Assembly (NCBI RefSeq): GCF_026898115.1
Contig: NZ_CP114036.1
Coordinates: 8,240,001 to 8,304,000, forward strand
Origin: Streptomyces sp. S465
GTDB taxonomy: Bacteria > Actinomycetota > Actinomycetes > Streptomycetales > Streptomycetaceae
Reading direction: 5' to 3'
Length of the DNA: 64,000 bases
This document shows positions 11,701 through 19,407 of the stretch, one piece after another. The notes beneath the pieces are model-generated. The model was not told the origin of the DNA. It saw nothing but the letters and a program-made list of their open reading frames with translations, and did not search any database. Position 1 is the first letter of the stretch. Each line of letters opens with the position of its first letter. The translations under genes were made by a program, and so were the position numbers.

Positions 11701-13023
11701 GCCCGCGCGGCGGGGGTGTTGGTCGGTGGTGGGCCAGTCGCGGGGTTCGGTGAGGAGTTCGACGGTGCCGGCGGTCCAGTCGACTTCGGGGGTCGGTTCG
11801 TCGATGTGCAGGGTTTTGGGCATCACGCCGTGGCGCATGGCCATGACGGTTTTGATGATGCCGGCCACTCCGGCGGCGGCTTGGGTGTGGCCGATGTTGG
11901 ATTTCAGGGAGCCCATCCACAGCGGTTGGTCGCGGTGTTGTCCGTAGGCCGCCAGCACCGCCTGCGCTTCGATCGGGTCGCCGAGTTTGGTGCCGGTGCC
12001 GTGGGCTTCGATGAGGTCGATGTCGGTGGGGGTGAGGTGGGCGTTGGTGAGGGCGTCGCGGATGACGCGTTGTTGGGAGGGGCCGTTGGGGGCGGTGAGG
12101 CCGTTGGAGGCGCCGTCCTGGTTGACGGCGGTGCCGCGTACCACGGCGAGTATCGGGTGTTCGAGGCGTTGGGCGTCGGAGAGTCGTTCGATGAGGAGGA
12201 GGCCGATGCCTTCGGCCATGCCGAAGCCGTTGGCGTTGGCGGCGAAGGCTTTGCAGCGGCCGTCGTCGGCGATGCCGCGTTGTCGGCTGAACTCGATGAA
12301 CGGTGCCACCGATGCGAGGACGGTGACGCCGCCGGTGACGGCGAGGGTGCATTCGCCGGAGCGCAGTGCTTGGACGGCGAGGTGCAGGGCGACCAGGGAG
12401 GAGGAGCAGGCGGTGTCCAGGGAGACGGCCGGGCCCTCGAAGCCGAAGGTGTAGGAGACCCGGCCCGAGGCCACGCTCGCCGCGCTGCCGTTGCCCAGAT
12501 ACCCCTCCAACTGGTCCGTGTCGTCGGCCGACCAGTCGGCGTAGTCATTGTGGATCACTCCGGTGAACACGCCGGTACGGCTGCCGCGCAGGGTCGCCGG
12601 GTCGATGCCGGCGCGTTCCAGGACCTCCCAGGTGGTCTCCAGCAGCAGTCGCTGCTGCGGGTCCATGGCCAGCGCCTCACGTGGCGAGATGCCGAAGAAC
12701 GCCGGATCGAAGCCGGCCGCGTCGTCCAGGAAGCCGCCCTCCCGGGCGTACGTCGTGCCCGGGTGGTCGGGGTCCGGATCGTAGACGCCTTCCAGGTCCC
12801 AGCCCCGGTCGGTGGGGAACGCGGAGACGCCGTCGCGACCGGCGGCGACCAGCTCCCACAGCGACTCCGGCGAGTCGACGCCGCCCGGCAGCCGGCACGC
12901 CATGCTCACGATCGCGATCGGCTCGCGGTCCCTGGCTTCCAGCTCCTGGATCTGCTGCCGGGCGTCACGCAGGTCGGCGGCGGCCTTCTTGAGGTAGTGC
13001 AGAAACTCGTCTTCGTTCGCCAT
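2737..13023 (-). CDS. Type I PKS, modules 4 and 5 (KS-AT-DH-KR-ACP twice)
   Basis: This 3428-residue bimodular PKS begins with an N-terminal coiled-coil docking helix (1-32). Module 4: KS about 34-458, AT 551-884 with GHSQGE and YASHS (methylmalonyl signature), DH 911-1141 with a HAVAGTVVLP active-site motif, KR 1321-1501 with an intact GGTGSLG site, and ACP about 1597-1671 (GFDSL). Module 5: KS 1694-2111, AT 2211-2557 with GHSQGE but a FAGHS motif, DH 2577-2807 (HAVNGTPLLP), KR 2994-3181 and ACP 3281-3341. A C-terminal acidic docking tail follows. Both KRs carry an LAD motif with the Asp typical of B-type KRs. No ER is present, so both modules should leave a double bond. Start ATG 13023 follows an 88-bp gap. 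The FAGHS extender is probably not malonate, and methoxymalonate is inferred from the linked fkb-type genes. Confidence 0.96.
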   Translation of the reverse strand: MANEDEFLHYLKKAAADLRDARQQIQELEARDREPIAIVSMACRLPGGVDSPESLWELVAAGRDGVSAFPTDRGWDLEGVYDPDPDHPGTTYAREGGFLDDAAGFDPAFFGISPREALAMDPQQRLLLETTWEVLERAGIDPATLRGSRTGVFTGVIHNDYADWSADDTDQLEGYLGNGSAASVASGRVSYTFGFEGPAVSLDTACSSSLVALHLAVQALRSGECTLAVTGGVTVLASVAPFIEFSRQRGIADDGRCKAFAANANGFGMAEGIGLLLIERLSDAQRLEHPILAVVRGTAVNQDGASNGLTAPNGPSQQRVIRDALTNAHLTPTDIDLIEAHGTGTKLGDPIEAQAVLAAYGQHRDQPLWMGSLKSNIGHTQAAAGVAGIIKTVMAMRHGVMPKTLHIDEPTPEVDWTAGTVELLTEPRDWPTTDQHPRRAGISSFGVSGTNAHVILEQAPTTPEATTPEPDTSPTPPTGPVPWILSAHTEPALRELARRLVTRNEGHVADVAHSLLRGRAALPCRAVMIGATREDFAAELDALTCGSGRASKVALVFPGQGSQWVGMGRRLWESSAVFRDSVLRTDRALAEFVEWSAAAVLAGEPGTPDLDRVDVVQPVLFTVMVALAEVWRSYGVEPAAVVGHSQGEIAAAYVAGGLSLRDAARVVALRSRALTALAGEGGMVVVQRSVAYVADLLRQWEGRLSVAVVNGPEAVVVSGQVAALEELLATEDRARRVAVDYASHSAQVERIEEELARTLADVRPVTSPVPLFSTVERDWIDTASMDAGYWYRNLRQTVWFDDAVGRLSEAGFDVFVEVSPHPVLTTSMRESCPEAVVTGTLRRDHHDVAALLAAARELHLGGARVDWEAVVGEGRRVDLPTYPFQRDRYWLERGSGSAGDATGLGLLPTRYALLGAVTTIAGSGAVVLSGRLSVASMPWLADHAVAGTVVLPGTALVDMAIRAGDEVGCGVLDELVVQTPLVLDRAAAVQVSVGPAEADGHRPVSVHARRDDGDWVEHAVGTLAQEAEVPVPPRSWPPAGAEAVDLTGLYERLADGGLVYGAAFQGLEALWRQDGSLYADVTLPDAAGDADGYAVHPALFDAALHAVAGTAELSEIRLPFAWTGVAVHATGATRLRVRLDTDDTGAVRLLATDTTGRPVVTVDALVTRPVTADQLRRAGSGPNGLYALEWVSHTPATPATVPVFERWVVEPAGDDVVADTHRVTTDALAHVQRHLTGTTAPLVVQAPYDDLAGAAVWGLLRTAQTEHPGRIVLVDTDDHPASREILPALVASGESQARIRDGAVTLPRLARLAADTEPVTIGDGTILITGGTGSLGSLVARHLVTEHGVRDLVLASRQGPDADGATELVTELTDLGARVRVRSCDLTDRTALATLIADIGPLTGVIHTAGALADTTLDHLDTDALTTTFAPKADPAWWLHELTQDHPLTLFALFSSVAGVLGSPGQANYAAANSFLDALATHRHRQGLPGTSLAWGSWQRVGGLTRSLSATDRNRQARAGLRPLSDTEGTALFDAALAAGAGPVVAARLDLAALGRAEAVPEVLRGLVVRRGRRQAGNAGDASLADRVAAMAPQDRVNAMVKLVRGRVASVLGHSDARRIAVDQAFNELGFDSLTAVELRNQLTAATGLRLPATLIFDYPTTAAVAGLLAERLSGQATPAVPDPWVTPVAATDSEPIAIVGMACRYPGGVTSPEELWDLVASGTDAISPFPTDRGWDLDHLYHPDPDHPGTSYVREGGFLYDAGDFDAALFGISPREALTMDPQQRLLLETTWEVLERAGIAPTSLRGSRTGVFAGVMYHDYISRLRHFPSELEGYTSNGGSGSVVSGRVSYTFGFEGPSVSVDTACSSSLVALHLAVQALRSGECTLAVAGGVTVMASPSSYIEFSRQRGLSPDGRCKSFAATADGAAWSEGAGVLLIERLSDAQRLGHPILAVVRGTAVNQDGASNGLTAPNGPSQQRVIRDALTNAHLTPTDIDLIEAHGTGTKLGDPIEAQAVLAAYGQDRDQPVWMGSLKSNIGHTQAAAGVAGVIKTVMAMRHGVMPKSLHIDEPTPEVDWSAGAVELLAQARDWPGSDERPRRAGVSSFGASGTNAHVVLEQAPEAEPDETAEDTPEQSVPSGPVPWVLSAQNEAALKDLARQLVMETTGTVHDIAHTLITQRSTTLPHRAVLVGSTREEFATALDNLTGHTPDGGKTVLVFPGQGSQWIGMGQRLWETSPLYRDTIHEIDTALSEHIDWSVTDILTQQPHAPTWNRVDVIQPVLFTTMVALATLWQHHGLTPDAIIGHSQGEIAAAYTAGALTLQDAARITTLRSKALLPLTGHGTMISVLAPPEKIRNITNPDHWNTRIWIAAHNAPNNTTITGDPDAINHLTKQLAHHHIMRWQLPSVDFAGHSGHIDQLHHQLQEILAPITPQTPTTPLYSTTDNTWITTPTLNADYWYRNLRQPVLFQPAIEHLTHNGYTTYIETSPHPTLTPSIQETNPNTTTIHTLRNNQDDTHAFLTALGHAHTHGHPITWHTLIPPTKTTNLPTYPFQRTRYWLNDTTVAGPQDATQLGLVPTPHPLVSATTTLAETGATILTGHLNPAHHPWTADHAVNGTPLLPGTALVDMALHAGDHTHHTTLDELIIHTPITLTHPTTIQITINPPDDTTIRTLTIHTRTSPDAPWTAHATGTLTRTHTTPRTPHTTWPPTNAEPIPLHDTYHHLATTGLEYGPAFQGLQALWRQDNRLLADVHLPDHAGDTDGYGIHPALFDAALHALVAASDGDEIRLPFAWTGVRIHATGATRLRVELEWDASGSASLRAFDPADQPVVTVESLASRVISPEQLRSAGARSGPLYRPEWTAWAGAGGSGGAVEFERYTVPAVGDDVLADTHRITAETLARVQHHLAHDTTTPLVVEATHDDLAGAAVWGLLRTAQTEHPDRIILIDTDHHPASHKALPTLIASGEPQARIRDGAITVPRLTVVAPTEPVTIGEGTVLITGGTGSLGSLIARHLVTEHGVRDLVLASRQGPDADGATELVTELTDLGAHVRVRSCDLTDRTALATLIDDIGPLTGVIHTAGALADTTLDHLDTDALTTTFAPKADAAWWLHELTRDQDLTLFVVFSSLAGVLGSAGQANYAAANGFLDGLVTHRRGLGLPGTSLAWGSWERTTGLTRHLTRADHDRLARAGLRPLTDEQGLELFDGALAADVGQVVTATFDLPAIGRSGAVPVLLRGLVRAPRRQAAGAGADGAEPWTERIAALAPEGRERSVLASVIEQVAQVLGHPDPGAIEPDQAFKSLGFDSLTAVEFRNRLSAMTGLRLPATLVFDYPAAGAVTRYLLDQVSPAPTAAGPDDDPDERELRRVLAQVPVARFRDAGVLEALLKLAGPDPAQAPDAAEHDEDDLIDAMDTEALIRHVMDGTGA
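5331..6609 (-). repeat. Long repeat A, copy in module 5 AT
   Basis: About 1.28 kb covering the AT of module 5 matches 16639-17917 (module 3) with a constant offset of 11308 bp and only scattered substitutions. Most of it also matches 28014-29130 (module 1). The coding strand is A/C-rich, giving many His, Thr, Pro and Asn codons, unlike the AT of module 4. The most visible difference is in the sequence before IRNI (PPEK here, PPHT in the other two copies). Confidence 0.93.
6888..7466 (-). repeat. Long repeat D, KS block of module 5
   Basis: This part of the KS, including the DGRCKSF stretch, matches 29586-30164 of module 1 with an offset of 22698 bp. The KS sequences of modules 2 and 4 share a different version (DGRCKAFAANANG). 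The KS copies therefore pair 1 with 5 and 2 with 4. Confidence 0.85.
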
Positions 13024-13111
13024 CGGTGCTCAGCTCCATACGTGAACCGGAAGGACGGGGACCGCGCGGACGCTCTTCGGGGCGGTCCGTCGAAGATCAG
13101 TGGGACGTGCC

Positions 13112-16100
13112 CTAACCCGCTTTGCCATCGAGGAAGTCGAAGATCTCCCGGGCGCTCGCCGCGTCGAGGTCCAGTGCGGTGTCGGTGGCCGGCCGGGTGG
13201 TGTCCAGCGTCGACATCCACTGCTTCAGCCGCGCCACCACGGCCGGTCGCCGCTCCTCGTCCTCGGCCAGCGCACGCAGCGTCACCTCGATGCCGTCCAG
13301 ATCGGCCAGCGAGGGCCCGGTGTCCGCCGGGACCAACTGCGCCACCAGGTGATCGGCCAGCGCGTTCGGCGTGGGGTGGTCGAAGACCAGGGTGGCGGGC
13401 AGCCGCAGCCCGGTGGCGGCGGTGACGCGGTTGCGGAACTCGACGGCGGTGAGCGAGTCGAAGCCACCGTCCTTGAACGCCTGGGTCGGACTGACGTGCT
13501 CGGCGTCCGCGTGGCCGAGCACGGTGGCCGCCTGCGCCCGCACCAACTGGAGGACGGCCGCCCGACGCTCCTCGGGCGCCAGTGCGGCGACACGGTCGGC
13601 CCAGGTGCCGTCCTGGGCGGCCGCCTGGCCGGCGGTGGGCCGGGCGGCGCGCACCAGCGCGCGCAGCACCGGCGGCACGCTGCCGGAACGCCCGACGGTG
13701 GGCAGGTGGAGCTTGACCGGTGCGACGGCGCCGAGTCCGTGGCCGAGTGCGGTGTCGAACAGTGCGGTGCCTTCGGCGTCGGTGAGTCCGTGGATTCCGG
13801 CGCGGGTCATGCGGTCGTGGTCGGCCTGGGTGAGGTGGGCGGTCATGCCGCCTTCCCGCTGCCACCAGCCCCAGGCGAGCGAGGTGCCCGGCAGGCCCTG
13901 GCGGCGGCGGTGGGCGACCAGGGCGTCGAGGAAGCTGTTGGCGGCGGCGTAGTTGGCCTGCCCGGGGCTGCCCAGCACCGCGGCCGAGGAGGAGAAGACG
14001 ACGAACAGGGCGAGATCCTGGTCGCGGGTGAGTTCGTGCAACCACCAGGCGGCGTCGGCCTTGGGTGCGAAGGTGGTGGTCAGTGCGTCGGGGTCGAGGT
14101 GGTCGAGGGTGGTGTCGGCGAGGGCTCCGGCGGTGTGGACAATGCCGGTGAGGGGGCCGATGTCGGCGATGAGTGCGGCGAGGGCGGTGCGGTCGGTGAG
14201 GTCGCAGGAGCGGACGCGGACGTGGGCGCCGAGGTCGGTGAGTTCGGTGACGAGTTCGGTGGCGCCGTCCGCGTCGGGTCCTTGGCGGCTGGCCAGGACG
14301 AGGTCGCGTACGCCGTGTTCGGTGACGAGGTGGCGGGCGATGAGGGAGCCGAGGCTGCCGGTGCCGCCGGTGATCAGCACGGTTCCGTCGGGGGTGTGCG
14401 GGATGGTGAGGACGACCTTGCCGACGTGGTGGGCCTGGGCCATGAACCGGAAGGCGTTCACCGCCTCCCGCACGTCCCAGCACCGCACCGGCGGCAAGCG
14501 CAGCGCGCCGCTGCCGAACAGCTCCACCAACTCGGCCAGCATGGTCGCGATCCGGTCGGCGCCGGCATCCCGTGCCAGATCGAACGCCTGGTACGTGACC
14601 CCCTCGGGCAGGTCAGCGGGGTCGCGGAGGTCGGTTTTGCCCATTTCGATGAAGCGTCCGCCTGGGGTGAGGAGGCGGAGGGAGGCGTCGATGAGGTCGT
14701 CGGTGAGGGAGTTGAGGATGACGTGGATGCCGTGGCCGTGGGTGGTGGTGCGGAAGGTGTTTTCGAAGTCGGGGGTGCGGGAGGAGGCGATGTGGTCGTC
14801 GTCGAGGCCCATGGCGCGTAGGTGGGGCCATTTGGCGGGGCTGGCGGTGGCGAAGACTTCGGCGCCGAGGTGTTGGGCGAGTTGGATGGCGGCGGTGCCG
14901 ACGCCGCCGGTGCCGGCGTGGATCAGGACGCGTTCGCCGGGTTTGAGGGCGGCCAGGTCGTGCAGGCCGTAGTAGGCGGTGAGGAAGACGATGGGGAATG
15001 CGGCGGCCTGGGTGTGGGACCAGCCTGCTGGTATGGGGGTTACCATGCGCCGGTCGGCTATCGCGGTGTTGGTGAGTGCGTTGGGGAAGAGTCCGGTGAC
15101 GTGGTCGCCGGGGGTGAGGTCGGTGACGTCGGGGCCGATGTCGAGGACGATGCCGGCGGCTTCGCTGCCCATGGTGGCCTGGCCGGGGTACATGCCCAGG
15201 GCGATCAGCACGTCGCGGAAGTTCAGACCGGCGGCTCGTACCGCTATCCGTACCTCACGTGGTCCCAGCGGACGTGTCGCCGAATCGGACGGGATCAGTG
15301 TGAGGTTTTCCAGTGTGCCGTGTTCGCTGGTGTCCAGGTGCCAGGCGTCGGTGTCGGCTGGTGGTGTGAGTGCTTCCGTCGCTGCTGTGGTGGTCAGTCG
15401 GGGGACGGTGATGGTGCCGTCGATGATGCGGGCCTGGGGTTCGCCGGAGGCGACGAGGGCGGGCAGGATCTCGCGGGAGGCGGGGTGGCCGTCGGTGTCA
15501 ACCAGCACGATGCGGTCGGGGTGTTCGGTTTGGGCGGTGCGGAGTAGTCCCCAGACGGCTGCGCCGGCGAGGTCGTCGTGGGTGGCTTCGACGACGAGGG
15601 GGGTGGTGGTGTCGTGGGCCAGGTGGTGTTGGACGCGGGCCAGGGTCTCGGTGGTGATGCGGTGGGTGTCGGCCAGGACGTCGTCGCCGACCGTCGGCAC
15701 CGCGTACCGCTCGAAGTCCACCGTGGTTGCGGTGCCGCCGCTGGACCACGGGAGCCAGTCCAGCGCGTACAGGTCGTCGGCCTCGCGGGGGCGGGCGCGC
15801 AACTGGGCAGGGTCGATCGGCCGCGTGGTGAGCGAGTCGACGGTGACGACCGGCTGACCGCTGGTGTCGGTGGCCGACAGCGACACCGCGCCGGTCTCGT
15901 CCGTCTCCAGTGCGACCCGGAGGTGGGTGGCGCCGGTGGCGTGGAGGGTGACGCCGGTCCAGGCGAAGGGCAGCCGGATCTCGTCCCCGTCGGAGTCCGC
16001 GACCAGCGCGTGGAGGGCGGCGTCGAGGAGTGCGGGGTGGATGCCGTAGCCGTTGGTGTCGCCGGCGTGGTCGGGGAGGTGGACGTCGGCGAGGAGTCGG

Positions 16101-19100
16101 TTGTCTTGGCGCCAGAGGGCTTGGAGGCCCTGGAAGGCGGGGCCGTATTCCAGTCCGGTGGTGGCGAGGTGGTGGTAGGTGTCGTGCAGGGGGATGGGTT
16201 CGGCGTTGGTGGGGGGCCAGGTTTCCGGGGTGCGGAGGGTGTGCTGGCGTTGGGTGAGGGTGCCGGTGGCGTGTTGGGTCCAGGGCTGGTCGGGGTCGGT
16301 GCGGGTGTGGATGGTGAGCGTGTGGGTGTTGTCGTTGTGGGTGGGGGTGGTGGTGATCTGGATGGTGGTGGGGTGGGTGAGGGTGATGGGGGTGTGGATG
16401 ATGAGTTCGTCGAGGGTGGTGTGGTGGGTGTGGTCGCCGGCGTGGAGGGCCATGTCGACCAGTGCGGTGCCGGGGAGGAGTGGGGTGCCGTTGACGGCGT
16501 GGTCGGCGAGCCAGCCGTGCTGGGTGGGGCTGAGTCGACCGGTGAGGACGGTCTCGCCGGAGTGGGCGAGGGTGGTGGCGGCGCCGAGGAGCGGGTGGTC
16601 GGTTCGGCTGAGTCCGGCGCTTTCCACGTCGGCGTCAGCGGTTGTGTCGTTGAGCCAGTAGCGGGTGCGTTGGAAGGGGTAGGTGGGGAGGTTGGTGGTT
16701 TTGGTGGGTGGGATGAGGGTGTGCCAGGTGATGGGGTGGCCGTGGGTGTGGGCGTGGCCGAGTGCGGTGAGGAAGGCGTGGGTGTCGTCTTGGTTGTTGC
16801 GGAGGGTGTGGATGGTGGTGGTGTTGGGGTTGGTTTCTTGGATGCTGGGGGTGAGGGTGGGGTGGGGGCTGGTTTCGATGTAGGTGGTGTAGCCGTTGTG
16901 GGTGAGGTGTTCGATGGCGGGTTGGAAGAGGACGGGTTGGCGGAGGTTGCGGTACCAGTAGTCGGCGTTGAGGGTGGGGGTGGTGATCCAGGTGTTGTCG
17001 GTGGTGGAGTAGAGGGGTGTGGTGGGTGTTTGGGGGGTGATGGGGGCGAGGATTTCTTGGAGTTGGTGGTGGAGTTGGTCGATGTGGCCGGAGTGGCCGG
17101 CGAAGTCGACGCTGGGGAGTTGCCAGCGCATGATGTGGTGGTGGGCGAGTTGTTTGGTGAGGTGGTTGATGGCGTCGGGGTCGCCGGTGATGGTGGTGTT
17201 GTTGGGTGCGTTGTGGGCGGCGATCCAGATGCGGGTGTTCCAGTGGTCGGGGTTGGTGATGTTGCGGATGGTGTGGGGTGGTGCGAGGACGCTGATCATG
17301 GTGCCGTGGCCGGTGAGGGGGAGGAGTGCTTTGCTGCGGAGGGTGGTGATGCGGGCGGCGTCTTGGAGGGTGAGGGCTCCGGCGGTGTAGGCGGCGGCGA
17401 TTTCGCCTTGGGAGTGGCCGATGATGGCGTCGGGGGTGAGGCCGTGGTGTTGCCAGAGGGTGGCGAGGGCGACCATGGTGGTGAAGAGGACGGGTTGGAT
17501 GACGTCGACGCGGTTCCAGGTGGGGGCGTGGGGTTGTTGGGTGAGGATGTCGGTGACGGACCAGTCGATGTGTTCGGAGAGGGCTGTGTCGATTTCGTGG
17601 ATGGTGTCGCGGTAGAGGGGTGAGGTTTCCCAGAGGCGTTGTCCCATGCCGATCCATTGGGAGCCTTGGCCGGGGAAGACGAGGACGGTTTTCCCACCGT
17701 CGGGAGTGTGTCCGGTGAGGTTGTCGAGTGCGGTGGCGAATTCTTCGCGGGTGGAGCCGACGAGGACGGCGCGGTGGGGGAGTGTGGTGGAGCGCTGGGT
17801 GATGAGGGTGTGTGCGATGTCGTGGACCGTGCCGGTGGTTTCCGTGACCAGTTGACGGGCCAGGTCTTTGAGCGCGGCCTCGTTCTGCGCGGAGAGCACC
17901 CACGGCACCGGACCGGACGGTTCCAGCACAAGCCCGGCGGGCTCGGAAGGCTCGGTGGGCTCGGCGGGCTCCGCCGGTTCGGGTGCGGGCGGCGCCTGCT
18001 CGAGGATGACATGCGCGTTGGTGCCGCTCACGCCGAACGACGACACTCCCGCGCGTCGGGGACGTTCGTCCGAGCCCGGCCAGTCCCGGGCCTGGGCCAG
18101 GAGTTCGACGGCGCCCGCCGACCAGTCGACCTCCGGAGTCGGCTCGTCGATGTGCAGGCTCTTGGGCATCACGCCGTGGCGCATGGCCATGACGGTCTTG
18201 ATGACGCCGGCGACCCCGGCGGCGGCCTGGGTGTGCCCGATGTTCGACTTCAGCGACCCGAGCCACACCGGCCGGTCACGGTCCTGCCCGTACGTCGCCA
18301 GCACCGCCTGCGCCTCGATCGGATCGCCCAGCTTGGTGCCGGTGCCATGCGCCTCCACCACGTCCACGTCGGCCGCCATCAGTCGGGCGTCGGCGAGTGC
18401 GGCCCTGATGACCCGCTGCTGCGCGGGGCCGTTCGGCGCGGTGAGGCCGTTCGACGCGCCGTCCTGGTTGACGGCGGTGCCGCGTACCACGGCCAGCACC
18501 GGGTGCCCGAGCCGCTGGGCGTCGGACAGCCGCTCGACCAGCAGCAGGCCGACACCCTCGCTGAGTCCGGTGCCATCGGCCGACGTGGAGAACGCCTTGC
18601 AGCGGCCGTCCCTGGCGAGCCCGCGCTGCCGGCTCAGCTCGGAAAAGATCCGCGGCGTGGCGAACACGGTCACCCCGCCGGCGACCGCCAGTGGGCACTC
18701 GCCGGCCCGCAGCGCCCGTACCGCCAGGTGCAACGCGGTCAGCGACGAGGAGCAGGCGGTGTCGACCGACATCGCCGGTCCCTCGAACCCGAACGTGTAC
18801 GACACCCGCCCGGACGCGACACTCGCCGCCTCCCCGTTGCCCGTGTAGCTCTCCAGCTCGCCGGGGATCCGCCGCACCCGCGTCGTATAGCTGTTGGCCA
18901 TCAGGCCGGTGAACACGCCGGTGCGGCTGCCGCGGAGTGAGGCCGGGTCGATGCCGGCGCGTTCCAGCACCTCCCACGTGGTCTCCAGCAGCAGCCGCTG
19001 CTGCGGGTCCATGGCCAGTGCCTCGCGCGGCGAGATGCCGAAGAACGCCGGGTCGAACCCGGTGGCGTCCTTCAGGAAGCCACCCTCCCGCAGGTACGAG

Positions 19101-19369
19101 GTGCCCTCCTGGGCCGGGTCGGAGCCGAAGAAGCCCTCCAGATCCCAGCCCCGGTCGTCCGGGAAGCCGGAGATGGCGTCGGTGCCGGTCGACACCAACT
19201 CCCACAACGCCTCCGGTGAGGTCACGCCGCCGGGGAAGCGGCAGGCCATGCCGATGATCGCGATCGGCTCGGCGGACGCGGACTCGACCTCGGCGAGCCG
19301 CTCACGGGTCCGGTAGAGATCCGCCGTGACCCGCTTCAGGTAGTCGGCCAGGGTCTTCGAATCAGCCAT
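13112..19369 (-). CDS. Type I PKS, module 3 (KS-AT-DH-ER-KR-ACP)
   Basis: This 2085-residue protein is a single fully reducing module. An N-terminal coiled-coil docking helix (1-30) precedes the KS at about 33-456 (DTACSSS; EAHGTGT; SNIGHT). The AT at 560-910 has GHSQGE and FAGHS. The DH lies at 926-1160 (HAVNGTPLLP). The ER at 1346-1653 has the NADPH-binding HAGTGGVG and the LNFRDV motif. The KR lies at 1663-1843 and the ACP at 1936-2000 (GFDSL), followed by a docking tail. By family logic it leaves a saturated CH2-CH(R) unit. It starts 38 bp after the upstream PKS stop, so the genes are probably cotranscribed. The AT block is essentially the same DNA as in modules 1 and 5, and the ER block matches module 2. 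These are signs of recent homogenisation. Confidence 0.96.
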   Translation of the reverse strand: MADSKTLADYLKRVTADLYRTRERLAEVESASAEPIAIIGMACRFPGGVTSPEALWELVSTGTDAISGFPDDRGWDLEGFFGSDPAQEGTSYLREGGFLKDATGFDPAFFGISPREALAMDPQQRLLLETTWEVLERAGIDPASLRGSRTGVFTGLMANSYTTRVRRIPGELESYTGNGEAASVASGRVSYTFGFEGPAMSVDTACSSSLTALHLAVRALRAGECPLAVAGGVTVFATPRIFSELSRQRGLARDGRCKAFSTSADGTGLSEGVGLLLVERLSDAQRLGHPVLAVVRGTAVNQDGASNGLTAPNGPAQQRVIRAALADARLMAADVDVVEAHGTGTKLGDPIEAQAVLATYGQDRDRPVWLGSLKSNIGHTQAAAGVAGVIKTVMAMRHGVMPKSLHIDEPTPEVDWSAGAVELLAQARDWPGSDERPRRAGVSSFGVSGTNAHVILEQAPPAPEPAEPAEPTEPSEPAGLVLEPSGPVPWVLSAQNEAALKDLARQLVTETTGTVHDIAHTLITQRSTTLPHRAVLVGSTREEFATALDNLTGHTPDGGKTVLVFPGQGSQWIGMGQRLWETSPLYRDTIHEIDTALSEHIDWSVTDILTQQPHAPTWNRVDVIQPVLFTTMVALATLWQHHGLTPDAIIGHSQGEIAAAYTAGALTLQDAARITTLRSKALLPLTGHGTMISVLAPPHTIRNITNPDHWNTRIWIAAHNAPNNTTITGDPDAINHLTKQLAHHHIMRWQLPSVDFAGHSGHIDQLHHQLQEILAPITPQTPTTPLYSTTDNTWITTPTLNADYWYRNLRQPVLFQPAIEHLTHNGYTTYIETSPHPTLTPSIQETNPNTTTIHTLRNNQDDTHAFLTALGHAHTHGHPITWHTLIPPTKTTNLPTYPFQRTRYWLNDTTADADVESAGLSRTDHPLLGAATTLAHSGETVLTGRLSPTQHGWLADHAVNGTPLLPGTALVDMALHAGDHTHHTTLDELIIHTPITLTHPTTIQITTTPTHNDNTHTLTIHTRTDPDQPWTQHATGTLTQRQHTLRTPETWPPTNAEPIPLHDTYHHLATTGLEYGPAFQGLQALWRQDNRLLADVHLPDHAGDTNGYGIHPALLDAALHALVADSDGDEIRLPFAWTGVTLHATGATHLRVALETDETGAVSLSATDTSGQPVVTVDSLTTRPIDPAQLRARPREADDLYALDWLPWSSGGTATTVDFERYAVPTVGDDVLADTHRITTETLARVQHHLAHDTTTPLVVEATHDDLAGAAVWGLLRTAQTEHPDRIVLVDTDGHPASREILPALVASGEPQARIIDGTITVPRLTTTAATEALTPPADTDAWHLDTSEHGTLENLTLIPSDSATRPLGPREVRIAVRAAGLNFRDVLIALGMYPGQATMGSEAAGIVLDIGPDVTDLTPGDHVTGLFPNALTNTAIADRRMVTPIPAGWSHTQAAAFPIVFLTAYYGLHDLAALKPGERVLIHAGTGGVGTAAIQLAQHLGAEVFATASPAKWPHLRAMGLDDDHIASSRTPDFENTFRTTTHGHGIHVILNSLTDDLIDASLRLLTPGGRFIEMGKTDLRDPADLPEGVTYQAFDLARDAGADRIATMLAELVELFGSGALRLPPVRCWDVREAVNAFRFMAQAHHVGKVVLTIPHTPDGTVLITGGTGSLGSLIARHLVTEHGVRDLVLASRQGPDADGATELVTELTDLGAHVRVRSCDLTDRTALAALIADIGPLTGIVHTAGALADTTLDHLDPDALTTTFAPKADAAWWLHELTRDQDLALFVVFSSSAAVLGSPGQANYAAANSFLDALVAHRRRQGLPGTSLAWGWWQREGGMTAHLTQADHDRMTRAGIHGLTDAEGTALFDTALGHGLGAVAPVKLHLPTVGRSGSVPPVLRALVRAARPTAGQAAAQDGTWADRVAALAPEERRAAVLQLVRAQAATVLGHADAEHVSPTQAFKDGGFDSLTAVEFRNRVTAATGLRLPATLVFDHPTPNALADHLVAQLVPADTGPSLADLDGIEVTLRALAEDEERRPAVVARLKQWMSTLDTTRPATDTALDLDAASAREIFDFLDGKAG
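14616..15715 (-). repeat. Long repeat C, ER block of module 3
   Basis: About 1.1 kb of the enoylreductase and its upstream linker matches 20969-22068 of module 2 with a constant offset of 6353 bp. A second shared tract covers the KR (13701-14480 against 20045-20824, offset 6344). The segment between the two tracts, near the ER end, is divergent. Confidence 0.9.
16639..17917 (-). repeat. Long repeat A, copy in module 3 AT
   Basis: This is the second copy of the FAGHS-type AT block. It aligns to the module 1 copy with a constant offset of 11375 bp and to the module 5 copy with 11308 bp, with no visible indels. The whole AT catalytic core is inside the block, so all three ATs should have the same extender specificity. 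Confidence 0.93.
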
Positions 19370-19407
19370 GCGGTATCAACCTTTTGGGATGAGGGCGAGC
19401 CGAGCGG